DNA from: Kiritimatiellia bacterium
GTDB lineage: Bacteria > Verrucomicrobiota > Kiritimatiellia > RFP12 > UBA1067
Reading direction: 5' to 3'
Length of the DNA stretch: 53,127 nt
NCBI GenBank assembly: GCA_017427485.1
Contig: JAFRSR010000203.1
Span: 1-53,127, forward strand
Shown: piece after piece, positions 24,770 to 34,700 of the stretch
How positions within the stretch are numbered: the first letter of the stretch is position 1
How the letters are laid out: every line of letters starts with the position of its first letter
Notes under the pieces: generated by a model
Seen by the model: the letters and a program-made list of their open reading frames with translations, nothing else
Told to the model about the DNA's origin: nothing
The model's database searches: none
Made by a program: the position numbers and the translations under genes

Positions 24770-26623
24770 TCAGCGCACGATCATCATCGTGCCAGTTGGA
24801 ATCGGCTCGAATTCAAACTTGAAGAAATCCCAGCACATCCAGCACGAGGCACCCTCCACGTCGTTGCGGTGCGTGATGACGTTCCATCCCGACTTCAGTT
24901 CACCGAGAGCGACGGCAAAGGAATAGGGCGTTCCCATCTTCATGCCGCCCGTCGAGTATTTCCTCTCACCGTTGAGGTACACGGAGAACGGCCACTGGTC
25001 TTTCACGTAGCCCAGCTGGTTGGTCAACACGGAATAGTCGTTGGCCCCCTCGGCCACGACGCGTCCGGAAAGCGTGAACGCATGCCGCGCGGCGATCCGC
25101 TCCGGCATCCAGAAGCGCAGATGGACCTCCCTGGCGCCCGTGGGACACCCCCGCTGCACGCCGGCGAAGTTCCAGTCTCCGACGTAGAACGTGGGCGTCA
25201 CCGCCCCCTCGCGCGAAAATTCCGAGTTGCTCTTGTTGTCAGTGCCGAGCTGCCAGGAACCGGTCATCTCGATCACGTCGAACGCGAGCGACGATGCCGT
25301 GCTGGACGCAAGGCGCGTGAACGCGATGACGTTGCCCGTCGCCAACAGGTTCTTGGGCGCCACGTAGCAGGAGTCCTCCTCGCCGGCCGCGAGGGAGAGC
25401 GTGTCCACGGGCGTCCCGTTCACCGTCACGCGCAGCGACGTCCGTCCCGCGTCGCCGGGCGCCGCCTTCACGCGCAGCATCCAGCCAACCATGTTGATGT
25501 TCTTGAGCGGCGAGGAGACGCCCAGCCGCAGTTCGGGATGCGCCGACGAGACGGCGCGCATCATGTCATGCCACGGCGCCGTTTCGACGGCATAGTCGGC
25601 CGACGCCTCGTCCACGAGCCCGAACTCGCCCGCCGAACCATCCTCGAGGCCGAGGCGGAAGAGCGGCATGTTCTGCAATGACGCCTCGATCAGCTCGTTC
25701 GTGGTGAGGGCGCGGTTCCACATGACGACCTGCTGGATGTCGCCGCCGAAGCACTTGCGCTGGTTGCCCGTGCCCTTGCCGAACTGCTCGCCGCTGAACA
25801 CGATGCGCGCTTGATGCTTGGCCTCGTTCATGAACGCGCCGCTGCCGGCCGCCAGCGTCTTCTTCTCGAAACGGAAGCCGTAGGAGACGACGCTCGAGGA
25901 TTCCGTGGGGGCGGGAGGATCGACGTCGCGCAGCATGAACAGACCCTCGGCGCCGCCGTTGCCCGTGTCCTTCAGCGAATAGCCGATGTCGTACCAGCGG
26001 TTCGTGGCGGCTGTCATGCTTGTCGTAAACGACTTCTGCCCGAACATCATGCAGAGCGGCGACGAGGGACGGCCGACGGTCCCCGACGGCTTGAACCCGA
26101 ACGACGACCCCGCCAGATTCCCCCAATGCTCGCCGTTGTTCACCACCCATGAATAGTCGCCGTTGCCGAGAAAGGCGTTGAACGTGTCGGCCCGCAGGCG
26201 GATGAGCACCGTGACGCTGCCGGTGATCGAGCCGCTGTTGAACTCGACGCCCGTCGGCCAAGAGTTGGACGTGACGACGCCCGACGTCGCGTTGGTTGTC
26301 AGGACGTTCTGGATGGGAAAATGCAGGTAGGGCCGCCGTGTGGAAATGCCGCGCGCGGGTTGGGGAACCGTGTCCGTCACCCAGTAGGGCCCGTTCGTGA
26401 GGCCGTTGCCGTAGATAGTGGCCGACACAGGCGTGCCCGCGTAGCCGTTCACGTTCGTCGACCCCCAGTGGCGCACGTCGCGGAGCTCGGTGGTCTGAAG
26501 CGAGCCGTCGCCGTTGACGTCGCGGTCGAAACGCCAGAAATACGTGGCCTCGTCGAGGACGTGCGCCCCCGCCGTTTCCGCTAGCGCGATGAATGCGCAG
26601 AGTGTGATTTTGCTCGTTGCCAT
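24770..26623 (-). CDS. exported LamG/jelly-roll protein with C-terminal Ile/Val/Arg tail
   Basis: The 617-residue protein has a short signal peptide ending near AETAGA. EATYFWRFDRDVNGDG may bind calcium. A LamG/concanavalin-like domain (about residues 90-340) has its hallmark end VVMWNRALTTNELIEASL. The second half (about 370-600) looks like a beta-sandwich of polysaccharide-lyase type, with FAVALGELKSGWNVITHRNDV near the end. No catalytic site was recognised, so a carbohydrate-binding surface or secreted protein is most likely. The sequence ends GTMMIVR, the tail shared by five proteins here. The gene starts 10 nt after the PATR gene's stop; AGAGA precedes the ATG. It closes that two-gene operon. 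Confidence 0.7.
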   Translation of the reverse strand: MATSKITLCAFIALAETAGAHVLDEATYFWRFDRDVNGDGSLQTTELRDVRHWGSTNVNGYAGTPVSATIYGNGLTNGPYWVTDTVPQPARGISTRRPYLHFPIQNVLTTNATSGVVTSNSWPTGVEFNSGSITGSVTVLIRLRADTFNAFLGNGDYSWVVNNGEHWGNLAGSSFGFKPSGTVGRPSSPLCMMFGQKSFTTSMTAATNRWYDIGYSLKDTGNGGAEGLFMLRDVDPPAPTESSSVVSYGFRFEKKTLAAGSGAFMNEAKHQARIVFSGEQFGKGTGNQRKCFGGDIQQVVMWNRALTTNELIEASLQNMPLFRLGLEDGSAGEFGLVDEASADYAVETAPWHDMMRAVSSAHPELRLGVSSPLKNINMVGWMLRVKAAPGDAGRTSLRVTVNGTPVDTLSLAAGEEDSCYVAPKNLLATGNVIAFTRLASSTASSLAFDVIEMTGSWQLGTDNKSNSEFSREGAVTPTFYVGDWNFAGVQRGCPTGAREVHLRFWMPERIAARHAFTLSGRVVAEGANDYSVLTNQLGYVKDQWPFSVYLNGERKYSTGGMKMGTPYSFAVALGELKSGWNVITHRNDVEGASCWMCWDFFKFEFEPIPTGTMMIVR

Positions 26624-26633
26624 TTCTCTTAGC

Positions 26634-29339
26634 TTACTTGAAGATGATCGTCATGCCGATGCCGTCGCCGAGGACGGCCAGCTGGCCCGTGCCCGTGTCG
26701 CCAAAGCAGGCGAGTTTCCTGGGGGCGCCCGACGCCGTGCCGCCGTAGACGCCAAGAGGCTGCTTCTGCCCGTCGATGTAGAGTCCGTACACCTTCATGC
26801 TGCCGGAGTAGTCCAGGAGCATCCGCGCGTCCGCGCCGTCGATGTGGACGACCGCCTGCCGGCCGAACGCCTCCTTGTTCTGCACCTTCAGGACGCCTGC
26901 GCACGACGCCGTCACGTTCGAGGCGTTCGCCCACGAGGCCGCGGGCATCACCGTGAGCGTGCCGTTCGTCACCGAGAGGTCGCCGTACGTGGGGCTGACG
27001 GCCTTCAGCCAGTAGTTCAGCCGGCCCTCCTTCGCGAAGCTCACGCACCCCTTGAACGGCACGCTGTTCGTCTGACGGCTGCCGCTGCCAAACTGCGGCT
27101 CGGCGTTCTCGTAGTCGTCGACCAAGTGGAACGTGGCCGGCGCGGCGCTCGTGATCGAACCGCTGGCACAGCCCAGGATGCCGATGGACTGGTCGTTGCC
27201 GCACAGATCGATCGTCGCGCCGGCAAGCAGGATGCGCTGGTATTGGGTTGTCGAAAGGACCTTATGGCTGAGCGCGTAGGGAACGCCCGTCTTGATCGTT
27301 CCCAAGCTCCAGCTGCCGACGTTGCCGTTGATCCTGTTCGACGCCACGTTCAGCTCGATCGTCGGGCCATACAAGTAGAATCGGTCGCCCATGGACAGCG
27401 GCTCGGTGTCGATTACGACCGTGCCGCTGCCGCTGAACCGGAAGCACCGGTCCGCGGAGAGGCCGCCGTGGAATCGCGCCACGGCCCCCTCCTGCACGAT
27501 GATCGACCGCTGCCTGCTCTGGAAGTAGACCTTCCGGTTGAAGTCCACCGTCGCGTTCGCGTCCACGTAGGTGGGCTTGTAGTCGTCGTCCGCGTCAACG
27601 ACCGCGGTGAACGGACGGTCCAGCGCAATCGTTCCGCCGAAGTGCAGTTGGCCGAATCCCGGCGTGAACTTGAGCGTGCCGCCCGGGCCGCCGCAGGCGT
27701 TCGTGGCCGTGACGTAGAACGTCCCGTTCGTGAGCAGCACGTCGCCCGCGTAGGAGGAGGGCGTACTGAAGTTGACGCACCCCTTGCCGTTCACCGTCAG
27801 TCCGCCTGCGCCGACAAGCGGCGCGTGGATGTGCAGCGTGTTGTTCTGCCCCAGCGTCCAGGTCTGCGCGCCGTGGAGCACGAGCGGCCAGCCGAGCGTG
27901 TAGGGGGTGGGCGCCGCCGCGTCCGCCGCAGTCATGCCGCCCGCCTCCAGCTCCACGTAGCCCGCGCCTTCCGCCACCGCGAACGTGAAGCCGCCCGAAA
28001 GATTCCAGCCCGCGAAGTCGAGGTGCTGGCCCGCACCGAGCAGGGCCGTGGAGCCGCCGCCCGCGAAAGTGGCCGTGAGCGAACCGTCGTCCAGCGCCGG
28101 CAGCGTCTCGGCGCCCCAGTTGGCCGGGTCGTTCACGGACGCCGTCTCGCCGCCGCCCGTCCAGACGGCAGAGGACGCGGCGGGCGGACTCGCACGCACC
28201 ACGAGAACGCCGTTCCCCGTAATGCCCACACCGTCCGCCGACGTGTACGTGCCGTCCGCCAGCGCGTTGCCCGCGTAGGTGGCGGACTCCGCGAGGATCT
28301 TCACGCCGTCGCCCAGCGCGAGCGTCGCGCCGCTCGCCAGCGTCATCGTCCCCGCACGGAATCCCATTCCGCTGCCGGCGTCCACGGCGAACGTGCCGTT
28401 CGCCGCCACCTCCAGCGCCCCCAGCTGGACGAACGTCGCGCCGTCCGAAAGGCGCACCGTACCCTCCATCACGGCCAGCGTCCCTTCGGTGCCGGACGTG
28501 GCCTTGGAGAACACGAACGAATAGTCCGCGCTGCCCGGCGACCAGGTGACCCCCGCCTTTCGATCCAGACGGCCCGTGAACGTCGTCGCCTGCCGCGCGG
28601 GCGTTCCGGTGAAGATGAGCTGGTAGGCCGCGCTGGCGTCGATGCTGTGCGACCCCGGCACCACGCCGTCCGCCTCGTGGAAGTTCGCGTTCACGAGCGT
28701 CTGGTTCGAGTAGAGGAGCGCCCGCGCGGTGGGGCCGGCGAACACAAACTCGTGATTCGTCAGTTCCATGTCGCAGGCGCCCATCCCGAACGTTCCGGCC
28801 TCGATCACCGTGCCGCCCCACTTGAATCGGGTCGCCCCGCCGGTCTTGGAGCCCAGCTTGAACTCGCCAAGCCCTTGCTTGAGGAATCGTCCCGAACCGC
28901 TGTAGGACTCCGAGCCGCCCAAGGAGCCGCCTTCGCACACGTAGATCGGCAGGTCGTAGTTGGCCGGCGCGGTGATGCCCATCCAGTAGGCAAGACTTTT
29001 GGCCGTCTCCAGGCGGATGCCGGGCGAGCCGGCGGCAAACGTCACGGCGGCGCCGCTGAGGCCGTAGCCATTCCCTGTCGGGCGCAGGATGAACGCATGC
29101 AATCGCGTACCCTGAATGCCCCACACGTTCGAACTGTTCGTCATCACCACCGTGTCGCCCGTCACGGGAACGCCCGTGTTGCCGGAATCGTCCAGCCAGT
29201 TGTTGGCGTTGTTCCAGTAGTACTTGCCGTCGCTCGCCAGTGCCGTGGGACTCCAGTAGCGCGTGGAAGCATGGACGGTAAATGCCGCCGTCAGCAGGGC
29301 CGCAGCGCCCAGCATTCCAATCTTTGCACCCTGTCTCAT
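26634..29339 (-). CDS. exported PATR (autotransporter-associated beta-strand) repeat protein
   Basis: The 901-residue protein starts MRQGAKIGMLGAAALLTAAFTVHA, a clear signal peptide, with AGGAG 6 nt before the ATG; an upstream in-frame start at 29396 is less likely. YWSPTALASDGKYYWNNANNW opens a typical beta-solenoid. Repeats of the autotransporter-associated type follow, for example LVGAGGLTVNGKGCVNF and NGTFYVTATNACGGPGGTL. There is no C-terminal barrel domain, so it cannot be a classical autotransporter; instead it ends GIGMTIIFK. It probably lies at the cell surface or is secreted and may bind glycans. It has its own strong promoter at 29404-29432 and leads the operon with the LamG gene. 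Confidence 0.78.
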   Translation of the reverse strand: MRQGAKIGMLGAAALLTAAFTVHASTRYWSPTALASDGKYYWNNANNWLDDSGNTGVPVTGDTVVMTNSSNVWGIQGTRLHAFILRPTGNGYGLSGAAVTFAAGSPGIRLETAKSLAYWMGITAPANYDLPIYVCEGGSLGGSESYSGSGRFLKQGLGEFKLGSKTGGATRFKWGGTVIEAGTFGMGACDMELTNHEFVFAGPTARALLYSNQTLVNANFHEADGVVPGSHSIDASAAYQLIFTGTPARQATTFTGRLDRKAGVTWSPGSADYSFVFSKATSGTEGTLAVMEGTVRLSDGATFVQLGALEVAANGTFAVDAGSGMGFRAGTMTLASGATLALGDGVKILAESATYAGNALADGTYTSADGVGITGNGVLVVRASPPAASSAVWTGGGETASVNDPANWGAETLPALDDGSLTATFAGGGSTALLGAGQHLDFAGWNLSGGFTFAVAEGAGYVELEAGGMTAADAAAPTPYTLGWPLVLHGAQTWTLGQNNTLHIHAPLVGAGGLTVNGKGCVNFSTPSSYAGDVLLTNGTFYVTATNACGGPGGTLKFTPGFGQLHFGGTIALDRPFTAVVDADDDYKPTYVDANATVDFNRKVYFQSRQRSIIVQEGAVARFHGGLSADRCFRFSGSGTVVIDTEPLSMGDRFYLYGPTIELNVASNRINGNVGSWSLGTIKTGVPYALSHKVLSTTQYQRILLAGATIDLCGNDQSIGILGCASGSITSAAPATFHLVDDYENAEPQFGSGSRQTNSVPFKGCVSFAKEGRLNYWLKAVSPTYGDLSVTNGTLTVMPAASWANASNVTASCAGVLKVQNKEAFGRQAVVHIDGADARMLLDYSGSMKVYGLYIDGQKQPLGVYGGTASGAPRKLACFGDTGTGQLAVLGDGIGMTIIFK

Positions 29340-29403
29340 TCTGCACTCCTTTTCGCGTGATACACCGCCTCGCCTGTCCTTTGCGATAGGTTTCATGGCT
29401 CAC

Positions 29404-29432
29404 AGTATACCCTATCGCCGCCCCAGCGTCAA
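29404..29432 (-). promoter_or_regulatory. strong promoter of the PATR-LamG operon
   Basis: On the minus strand TTGACG (29432-29427) and TATACT (29409-29404) are 17 bp apart, with GATAGGG before the -10. The -35 overlaps the stop codon of a possible 23-codon ORF (29500-29429). Confidence 0.65.
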
Positions 29433-29500
29433 TTACGGAAAGCGGCGGAAACATCACCCGCGCCGGTAACCGTGCCGTTCTGGGAGTTGCTTTTTGCCAT
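29429..29500 (-). CDS. possible 23-residue leaderless mini-ORF
   Basis: The ORF starts MAKSNSQNGTVTG and ends SAAFRN. It begins about 7 nt after a promoter-like pair (TTGCAC, 17 bp, TAGAAT), and its stop codon overlaps the -35 box of the PATR promoter. It may be a leader ORF, a truncated gene start or chance. No similarity was recognised. The surrounding gap 29340-29882 also holds a GCCAAGATGGC palindrome near 29552 and a REP-like element at 29811-29851; I see no RNA gene. Confidence 0.3.
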   Translation of the reverse strand: MAKSNSQNGTVTGAGDVSAAFRN

Positions 29501-29506
29501 GCCGGT

Positions 29507-29535
29507 ATTCTACCACATCGCCGCGAGTGGTGCAA
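29507..29535 (-). promoter_or_regulatory. promoter-like pair before the mini-ORF
   Basis: On the minus strand TTGCAC (29535-29530) and TAGAAT (29512-29507) are separated by 17 bp, with GATGTGG directly before the -10, matching the local promoter style. Confidence 0.45.
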
Positions 29536-29810
29536 TTGCAAACCGCCCGCCGCCAAGATGGCGGGCGCATCTCCGTTTTTCACCGAGCCCCCTTTGTAAT
29601 GAAAACAACTTGAACAAGCGAAAAAACAACTTTTCATTGGCGCGCGGGCTAACTCGCCCGCGCCCATTTGTCGATCCTTAGGCTATAACGATTCCGAGAG
29701 TGCGAACGTTCAAGGTATGCCCGTAGGACAAAGTTGTTTTTGAAAGTTGTTCTGGTTGTTTCCAAAACTCAATACGCATGGGTGAATTACGGAGATGCGC
29801 CCCAAGATGG

Positions 29811-29851
29811 CGGCTCCCCATGCGGGAGGGTCGCGCTCCGTCGCGACCGCC
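29811..29851. repeat. REP-like composite palindrome downstream of ATPase copy 2
   Basis: AAGATGGCGGCTCCCCAT is followed by GCGGGAGGGTCGCGCTCC and GTCGCGACCGCC, so GGTCGCG pairs with CGCGACC. The same two modules recur at 31556-31680 on the other side of the ATPase gene. On the minus strand it lies just after the ATPase stop and could act as a terminator-like structure. Confidence 0.65.
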
Positions 29852-29882
29852 GCGCGAGAAGCGCCGGTGTGCCCCCGTCGCT

Positions 29883-31346
29883 TCAAGACAGCATAAGAAG
29901 CTCTTCGGAAGGTATGAGGAAATCGTATGCGCGCGTTGCCTTGACGCACGGCTCGAGCGTGCCGTCGTAGACGAGCGCGGTACGAACCGATGTCGTTTTC
30001 TCCCGCGGCAGCGCGGCAACTTTCGCCGCGATTTCGTCAATCGACTTCTGCCCGATCGACTTCTGCCGCTTGACCTCGACGATGAACGCATACCGCTCCG
30101 TCTGGATCAGCAGGTCGATCTGGCATCCCGGATGGCCCTTGCCTGCGGCGCGGCGGTACGGTTCCGCCGAAAGGATCTCGACGTTCTCCAGACCGAGACG
30201 CGGCAGGAGCGACTTGAAGTTGTTGACGACGAGATTCTCGAACTGAAGGCCCATCACGGCGTCCCACCCCGCGAGCCCTTCGAGCGAGACGAATTCAAAC
30301 AACCCCTTCTCGATCCGGTCCCTTGCCGGCAGCATGTACTTGAGGTAGAACCGCGCATAGTTGTCTTTCAGCCGGTAGCGCGTGGAGAGCGCGAGTTCGC
30401 CCGTCTTGGGATTCCGTCCCTGGTCGCCTGCCAGAAAGCCGGAAAGCTTCAGTTCCTCAAGGTCGTCGGAAAGATGCCCGTTTCTCTTTTTCCCGAGAGC
30501 CGACGCGATGTCCGCCAGGGACTTCGGACCGTCCGCCAGCGCCACAAGGATCGCGCGCTTGCGTTCGGCGCGTTCCCCGAACACGCGGTTGAATATCTGC
30601 TCGAAGTCGCGAAACAGGTATCCGTCCGGCGAGAAGCACGTCCGGCGCAGATTCTCCTCGACCGTCTGCGACGGGTTCATCTCCTCCAGATATCGCGGAA
30701 CGCCACCCGTGACTGACAGAATGTCGACAATGTCGCGCGTCGCGAATCGTGAAGGGTCTTCGCCCCAGAAACGGACACAGTCCCGAAGACGAAGCTCGGG
30801 CAGAATGAAATCGACGGATGGGCGTCCGACAAATCCAGCATTGTCGAGGATGTTTTTCGTAATCCAGGCGGACACCGAGCCGCACAGCACGAGGATGAGC
30901 TTGTCATGCCGCTTGAACTTGTTGTCCCACGCCACTTTCAAATCTCCGGGGAAATCGGGAGATTTCTCCCCCATCCAAGAAATTTCATCGAGAAGCACAA
31001 CCGTCCATACGTCATCCGTAATCACGCTGTCAAGGAAAGCAAACGCCTGCGTCCAGCTCGACGGCACCACCTCTGGCAACCTCGTCTGATCCGCCAGTTG
31101 ACGTCCGAATGCCGCCCGCTGGTCCTCGTCCGTGATTTCCTTCTTTTTCCCATTTGCTTCTTCTTCCCCAGAACGCGGCGCAATGCCCTCAAGCTTGATG
31201 AAGCGACACCCGTTCAATGTGGCAAAATGCTCAAACAACGTGCTCTTTCCAATACGACGACGGCCTCGGCAGGTGACGAGCGAGGCTGTCGGCTTGTCCA
31301 AAAGCTCCTTCAGACGCCGCAATTCATATTCTCTTCCAAAAAACAT
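29883..31346 (-). CDS. archaeal-type AAA ATPase with PD-(D/E)XK-like C-terminal domain (copy 2)
   Basis: This 487-residue paralogue of the 23066-24499 protein shares MFFGREYEL, Walker A CRGRRRIGKST, Walker B VVLLDEISWMG and LVLCGSVSAWI. It also shares the winged-helix region with VTGGVPRYLEEM and a C-terminal restriction-like core, CQIDLLIQTERYAFIVEVKRQ. It differs by a charged insert after Walker A (SGEEEANGKKKEITDEDQ). GGAGG lies 4 nt before the ATG. Unlike copy 1 it has no downstream partner gene and is bracketed by REP-like composites (29811-29851 and 31556-31680). Palindromic CGGGCACACTTTT repeats lie directly upstream of its -35. Possible roles are DNA processing, defence or repeat-associated mobility; none is shown. 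Confidence 0.85.
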   Translation of the reverse strand: MFFGREYELRRLKELLDKPTASLVTCRGRRRIGKSTLFEHFATLNGCRFIKLEGIAPRSGEEEANGKKKEITDEDQRAAFGRQLADQTRLPEVVPSSWTQAFAFLDSVITDDVWTVVLLDEISWMGEKSPDFPGDLKVAWDNKFKRHDKLILVLCGSVSAWITKNILDNAGFVGRPSVDFILPELRLRDCVRFWGEDPSRFATRDIVDILSVTGGVPRYLEEMNPSQTVEENLRRTCFSPDGYLFRDFEQIFNRVFGERAERKRAILVALADGPKSLADIASALGKKRNGHLSDDLEELKLSGFLAGDQGRNPKTGELALSTRYRLKDNYARFYLKYMLPARDRIEKGLFEFVSLEGLAGWDAVMGLQFENLVVNNFKSLLPRLGLENVEILSAEPYRRAAGKGHPGCQIDLLIQTERYAFIVEVKRQKSIGQKSIDEIAAKVAALPREKTTSVRTALVYDGTLEPCVKATRAYDFLIPSEELLMLS

Positions 31347-31375
31347 AATGCCTCCAATTTGGCTTGTGCAAGCGA

Positions 31376-31404
31376 ATTATCGCATATTTCTAATAAGGCG
31401 TCAA
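31376..31404 (-). promoter_or_regulatory. promoter of ATPase copy 2
   Basis: On the minus strand TTGACG (31404-31399) and GATAAT (31381-31376) are 17 bp apart. The palindromic repeats begin 7 bp upstream of the -35, a position suited to an operator or activator site. Confidence 0.55.
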
Positions 31405-31410
31405 TACTTT

Positions 31411-31534
31411 CGGGCACACTTTTACAAGAAAGATGAAAAGTGTGCCCGAATAAAACGCTTGCAATTGGGCACACTATTGCTTGAAACGTGAAAAGTGTGC
31501 CCGCGTATTGGGCGGCAGTTCGGGCACACTTTTT
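31411..31534. repeat. cluster of CGGGCACACTTTT palindromes
   Basis: CGGGCACACTTTT (31411-31423) and AAAAGTGTGCCCG (31436-31448) form a perfect 13-bp inverted repeat with a 12-base loop. A second pair follows (GGGCACACT at 31467-31475, AAAAGTGTGCCCG at 31491-31503), then a lone CGGGCACACTTTTT (31521-31534). The period is about 55 bp. Confidence 0.85.
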
Positions 31535-31555
31535 GTTCGGCGCCAACGGCAACGC

Positions 31556-31680
31556 TGCCAAGATGGCAGCTCCCCATACGGCCGCGACGGAGCGCGGCCC
31601 TCCCGTGCAGGGGTGGGGCGGGCGGCTCGGCGGGACGCCTCGCCCCACCATGGGAGGGTCGCGCTGCCGCGTGACCGCCG
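31556..31680. repeat. REP-like palindromes between ATPase copy 2 and the giant gene
   Basis: GCCAAGATGGCAGCTCCCCAT (about 31556-31576, from its second base) is followed by an inverted REP-like element (31578-31607) with GGCCGCG and CGCGGCC arms. A further direct element lies at 31651-31680 (GGGAGGGTCGCGCTGCC). This is most of the 31347-31710 intergenic region. Confidence 0.65.
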
Positions 31681-31710
31681 CCAGCCGCGGGCGGCGGTGG
31701 AACGTCGCCC

Positions 31711-34700
31711 CTACCTGATGATGATCACTGCACGGATGGCGCTGGGGTTGGCAAGGCGGAGCTTGCCGTCTTCCACCGTCAGCGAGATGATGTCCGCGTA
31801 GTCGTTCCCGGCGGCGTCGGTGACCGTCAGCGCCACGTCGCCCACCGTCTCCGCCGTGAGGCCGAGCGCGTCCGAAAGCTCGTAGCGGCCCTTCGTGGGC
31901 TTGGCGTCGAACGTCACTTCCAGCTTTTTCAGGCCGGCAAGCGCGTTCGAATCCGCGTCGGCGAACGTCACAGCGTTGAGGGAGATGTCTCTGCTGGCGC
32001 CTGTCACCTCCCAGCAGTTGTCCTCGCCCGTGAAGCGGAACGGACCCGAGAGCGTGCCGGTGCCCTTCAGCGTACCGTAGATCGGGCACCAGCCGCCTTT
32101 TTGCGGCGCGTTCGTGAGGGACGATCCGGCGGCGAGCTCGATCTCGCCGCTGAGGCCGGGCCGCTCGAACTTCTGCGCGACGCCCGTCGTGTACGCGATC
32201 GGCAGGTACCGCTCGTCGAACGAATGGTTCGCGCCGTCGCCCACGCGGAACATGAGCGCGCAGGTGTTGTTGTCGGCGTCGGTGAGCATTCCGCCCGAAG
32301 TGGCGGTCGTGTTGGTCGCGTTGTTGCCCACGCGGACGTCGAACTTGTGCCAGCCCTCGGTCAGCGTCATGCGGGCGCTGACCTGCGCGTCGTTGGCGGT
32401 CGCGGCGAAGAGCCGGCGGCCGTCGACGTCGAGCGCGATCTGGTTGCCGTACTTGCCGGTGAACGTCCACTGCCCCTCGTTCTCCTTCTCCACCTTGAAG
32501 TAGCCGTCGAAGCGGCCCACGCCGCCGCCGTTCGGCGCGTTGACGCCGGTCGCGTAGCTGGCGTGGAGCGCCGCCAGGGTGTTCGTGATCGTGTCGCGGG
32601 CGGCGAACTTGCTCTCGTCGCACGTGGCGTACACGCCGAGGTTGTCGCCCGGGTGGTCGTACTTGCGCCACCGCACGCTCGTGCGCGCGCCGAGGTGCTG
32701 GCGCATGCGCATCGGGACGGTGGTGGAGTCGAACACGGTGTAGGCGGTGTCGCCGGGCGCCTTGTACCTGATCGCGTCGGCGCCGCTGTAGGGTCCGATC
32801 TGGGGATTGTTCCCGCCCGTGTAGACGGAGACCATGAACTTGTGCCATCCCGCAGTCAGCGCCTTGGTCACGGTCGTGTCTTTGTTCGCCCCGGGATTGG
32901 AAAGCTCGGTGTCGTCGATCATGATGCCGAAGTGCGTCTTGGCATAGTGGTTGAAGGTCCACGTTCCCGCCTGCGCCTCGCTCACGTAGAACTCGCCGAA
33001 GTAGTTGAAGCCGGAGCCGTTTCCGTCTTTCCTGTCCCTGATCGCCGACGCCGTGCGGTTGAAGAACGTGAGCGACGTCGCGACGTGCGACGACATCGGC
33101 ACGTCTGCGGCGAAGCGCGGGCGCATGATGTTCCAGGCGTTGTCGTGCCACGTCCAGGCGACGAACTCGACCAGGCTCGTTCCGGCGATGTCGAGCGTGG
33201 CCGCCGCGTTCTCCCCGAGCGAAAGCCCGCCCGCGAAGCCCGCCGCGTTGCTGAGGTCGACCCCGCCCGTCGCGTTCACCGTCCACTTGCCGGTCGGAAC
33301 GCCCTGGATGCCGGGACGGTCCGGCGAGAACGACCCCGCGCCCGTGAGCGTCACGTCGCTCGCGCCGTTGAGGCCCGTGCCCCACGTCACCGTCTTGCCG
33401 TTCAGGTCGAACGTCACGCGGCCGCCCTTCTTCGGGCTGCCGAAGGACGCCGTCATGCCGGCCTTGCCGATGTAGAAGCTGTCGGTCGCGCGCAGCGTGC
33501 CGCTCTCCATGTTGAACACGGTGCGCATCGGGTCGATCCACTCCTCGCTGATGCCGTTCGAGCCCACTTCGAGGAGACCGTCCCTGAAGGTCAGCGCGCC
33601 CGCGTAGTAGTTCGTCGACACCCAGTTGGCGAAGAGTCCCTTGGTGGCGATGTGCGTGTTCTCGCCCGTGACGGTCAGCTCGCCGCGTCCGTTGACGGTG
33701 CCGACCTGGAAGGTGGTCGCGGAGACCACGAGGTCGTTCATGTGGACGTCCACGATCGGGCCGCCGTGCTTGGACTTGACGTTCTGCCCCTGCGAGCAGA
33801 AGTTGGCGAGCGGCCCGGAAACCGTCATTCCGTCGATGGAGCCCGACGCCGCCGAATGCAAGTAGAGGGTACCGGTATGTCCGCTCGCCACCGTGACGGA
33901 CAGCTTGTTCTTCCCGAACTTCGGCATTCCGTATCCGTCGTTGTTGGCGCCGACCACGAGCGAGCCGCCGCCGGTGAGCGTCACCGCAAGCGCAGCGTTG
34001 CCCCAGTCGGAGCGACCGGAGAGCCAAAGCTGCCCGCCCGTCACCTCGGCGCGCGAATCGCCCGTCACGGTCCACGGATACCAGTAGAGGTTGCCGTTCG
34101 ACTTGAGGAGCGGATTGCCCACGTTCACCGCGTCTCCGTGCAGATAGTGGTTGCCGTTGGAGCGGTTGATCGTTCCGGCGTTCACCACGCCGTTGCTGTA
34201 GACCGTCGTGCCGCCGCCAAGCAGCGTGAGCGTCGCGCCGGCGGACACGTTGAGCGGCGCCTTGATGTACGCGGTCGTGGAGCTGTGGTCGTTGCCCAAC
34301 TGCGCGTTCGAGCCGTACGCGGTGATGGCGTTCACGTTCCACGTGCCGTTTCCGCCGTAGAACTTCAGAACGCCGTAGAGGTCGAAGCCGTGCGGGACGT
34401 CAATTGTCAGCGAGGTTCCCTCGAACTTCATCTTGCCCTCATCAGGGATGATGACCTTTCCGACGGAGATTGCGGTGTTGACGCCGAAACCGTAGCCACG
34501 ATTCATCTTCACGGTGAGCGCGACGTTGGTCGGCCCCGTGACGGCGTTTTTCCGTATCTCAAGCCGGCCAGGTCCGCCAATCGACGCGTCGCCCGTCAGC
34601 TCGACGCCGCCGCTCAGGGCGTTGTTCCAGGCCGTGGCGGTGGAGGACGAGATGAGCGCGCCCTGCCCGTCGGGGCCGTCGCCCTCGATGACGAACTTCT

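Noticed and set aside
29340-29882. tRNA or other RNA gene in the longer intergenic regions
   Set aside because: No cloverleaf, GTTCGA-type T-loop with a matching acceptor stem, or known riboswitch core was found by eye here or in 42268-42763 and 43856-44340.
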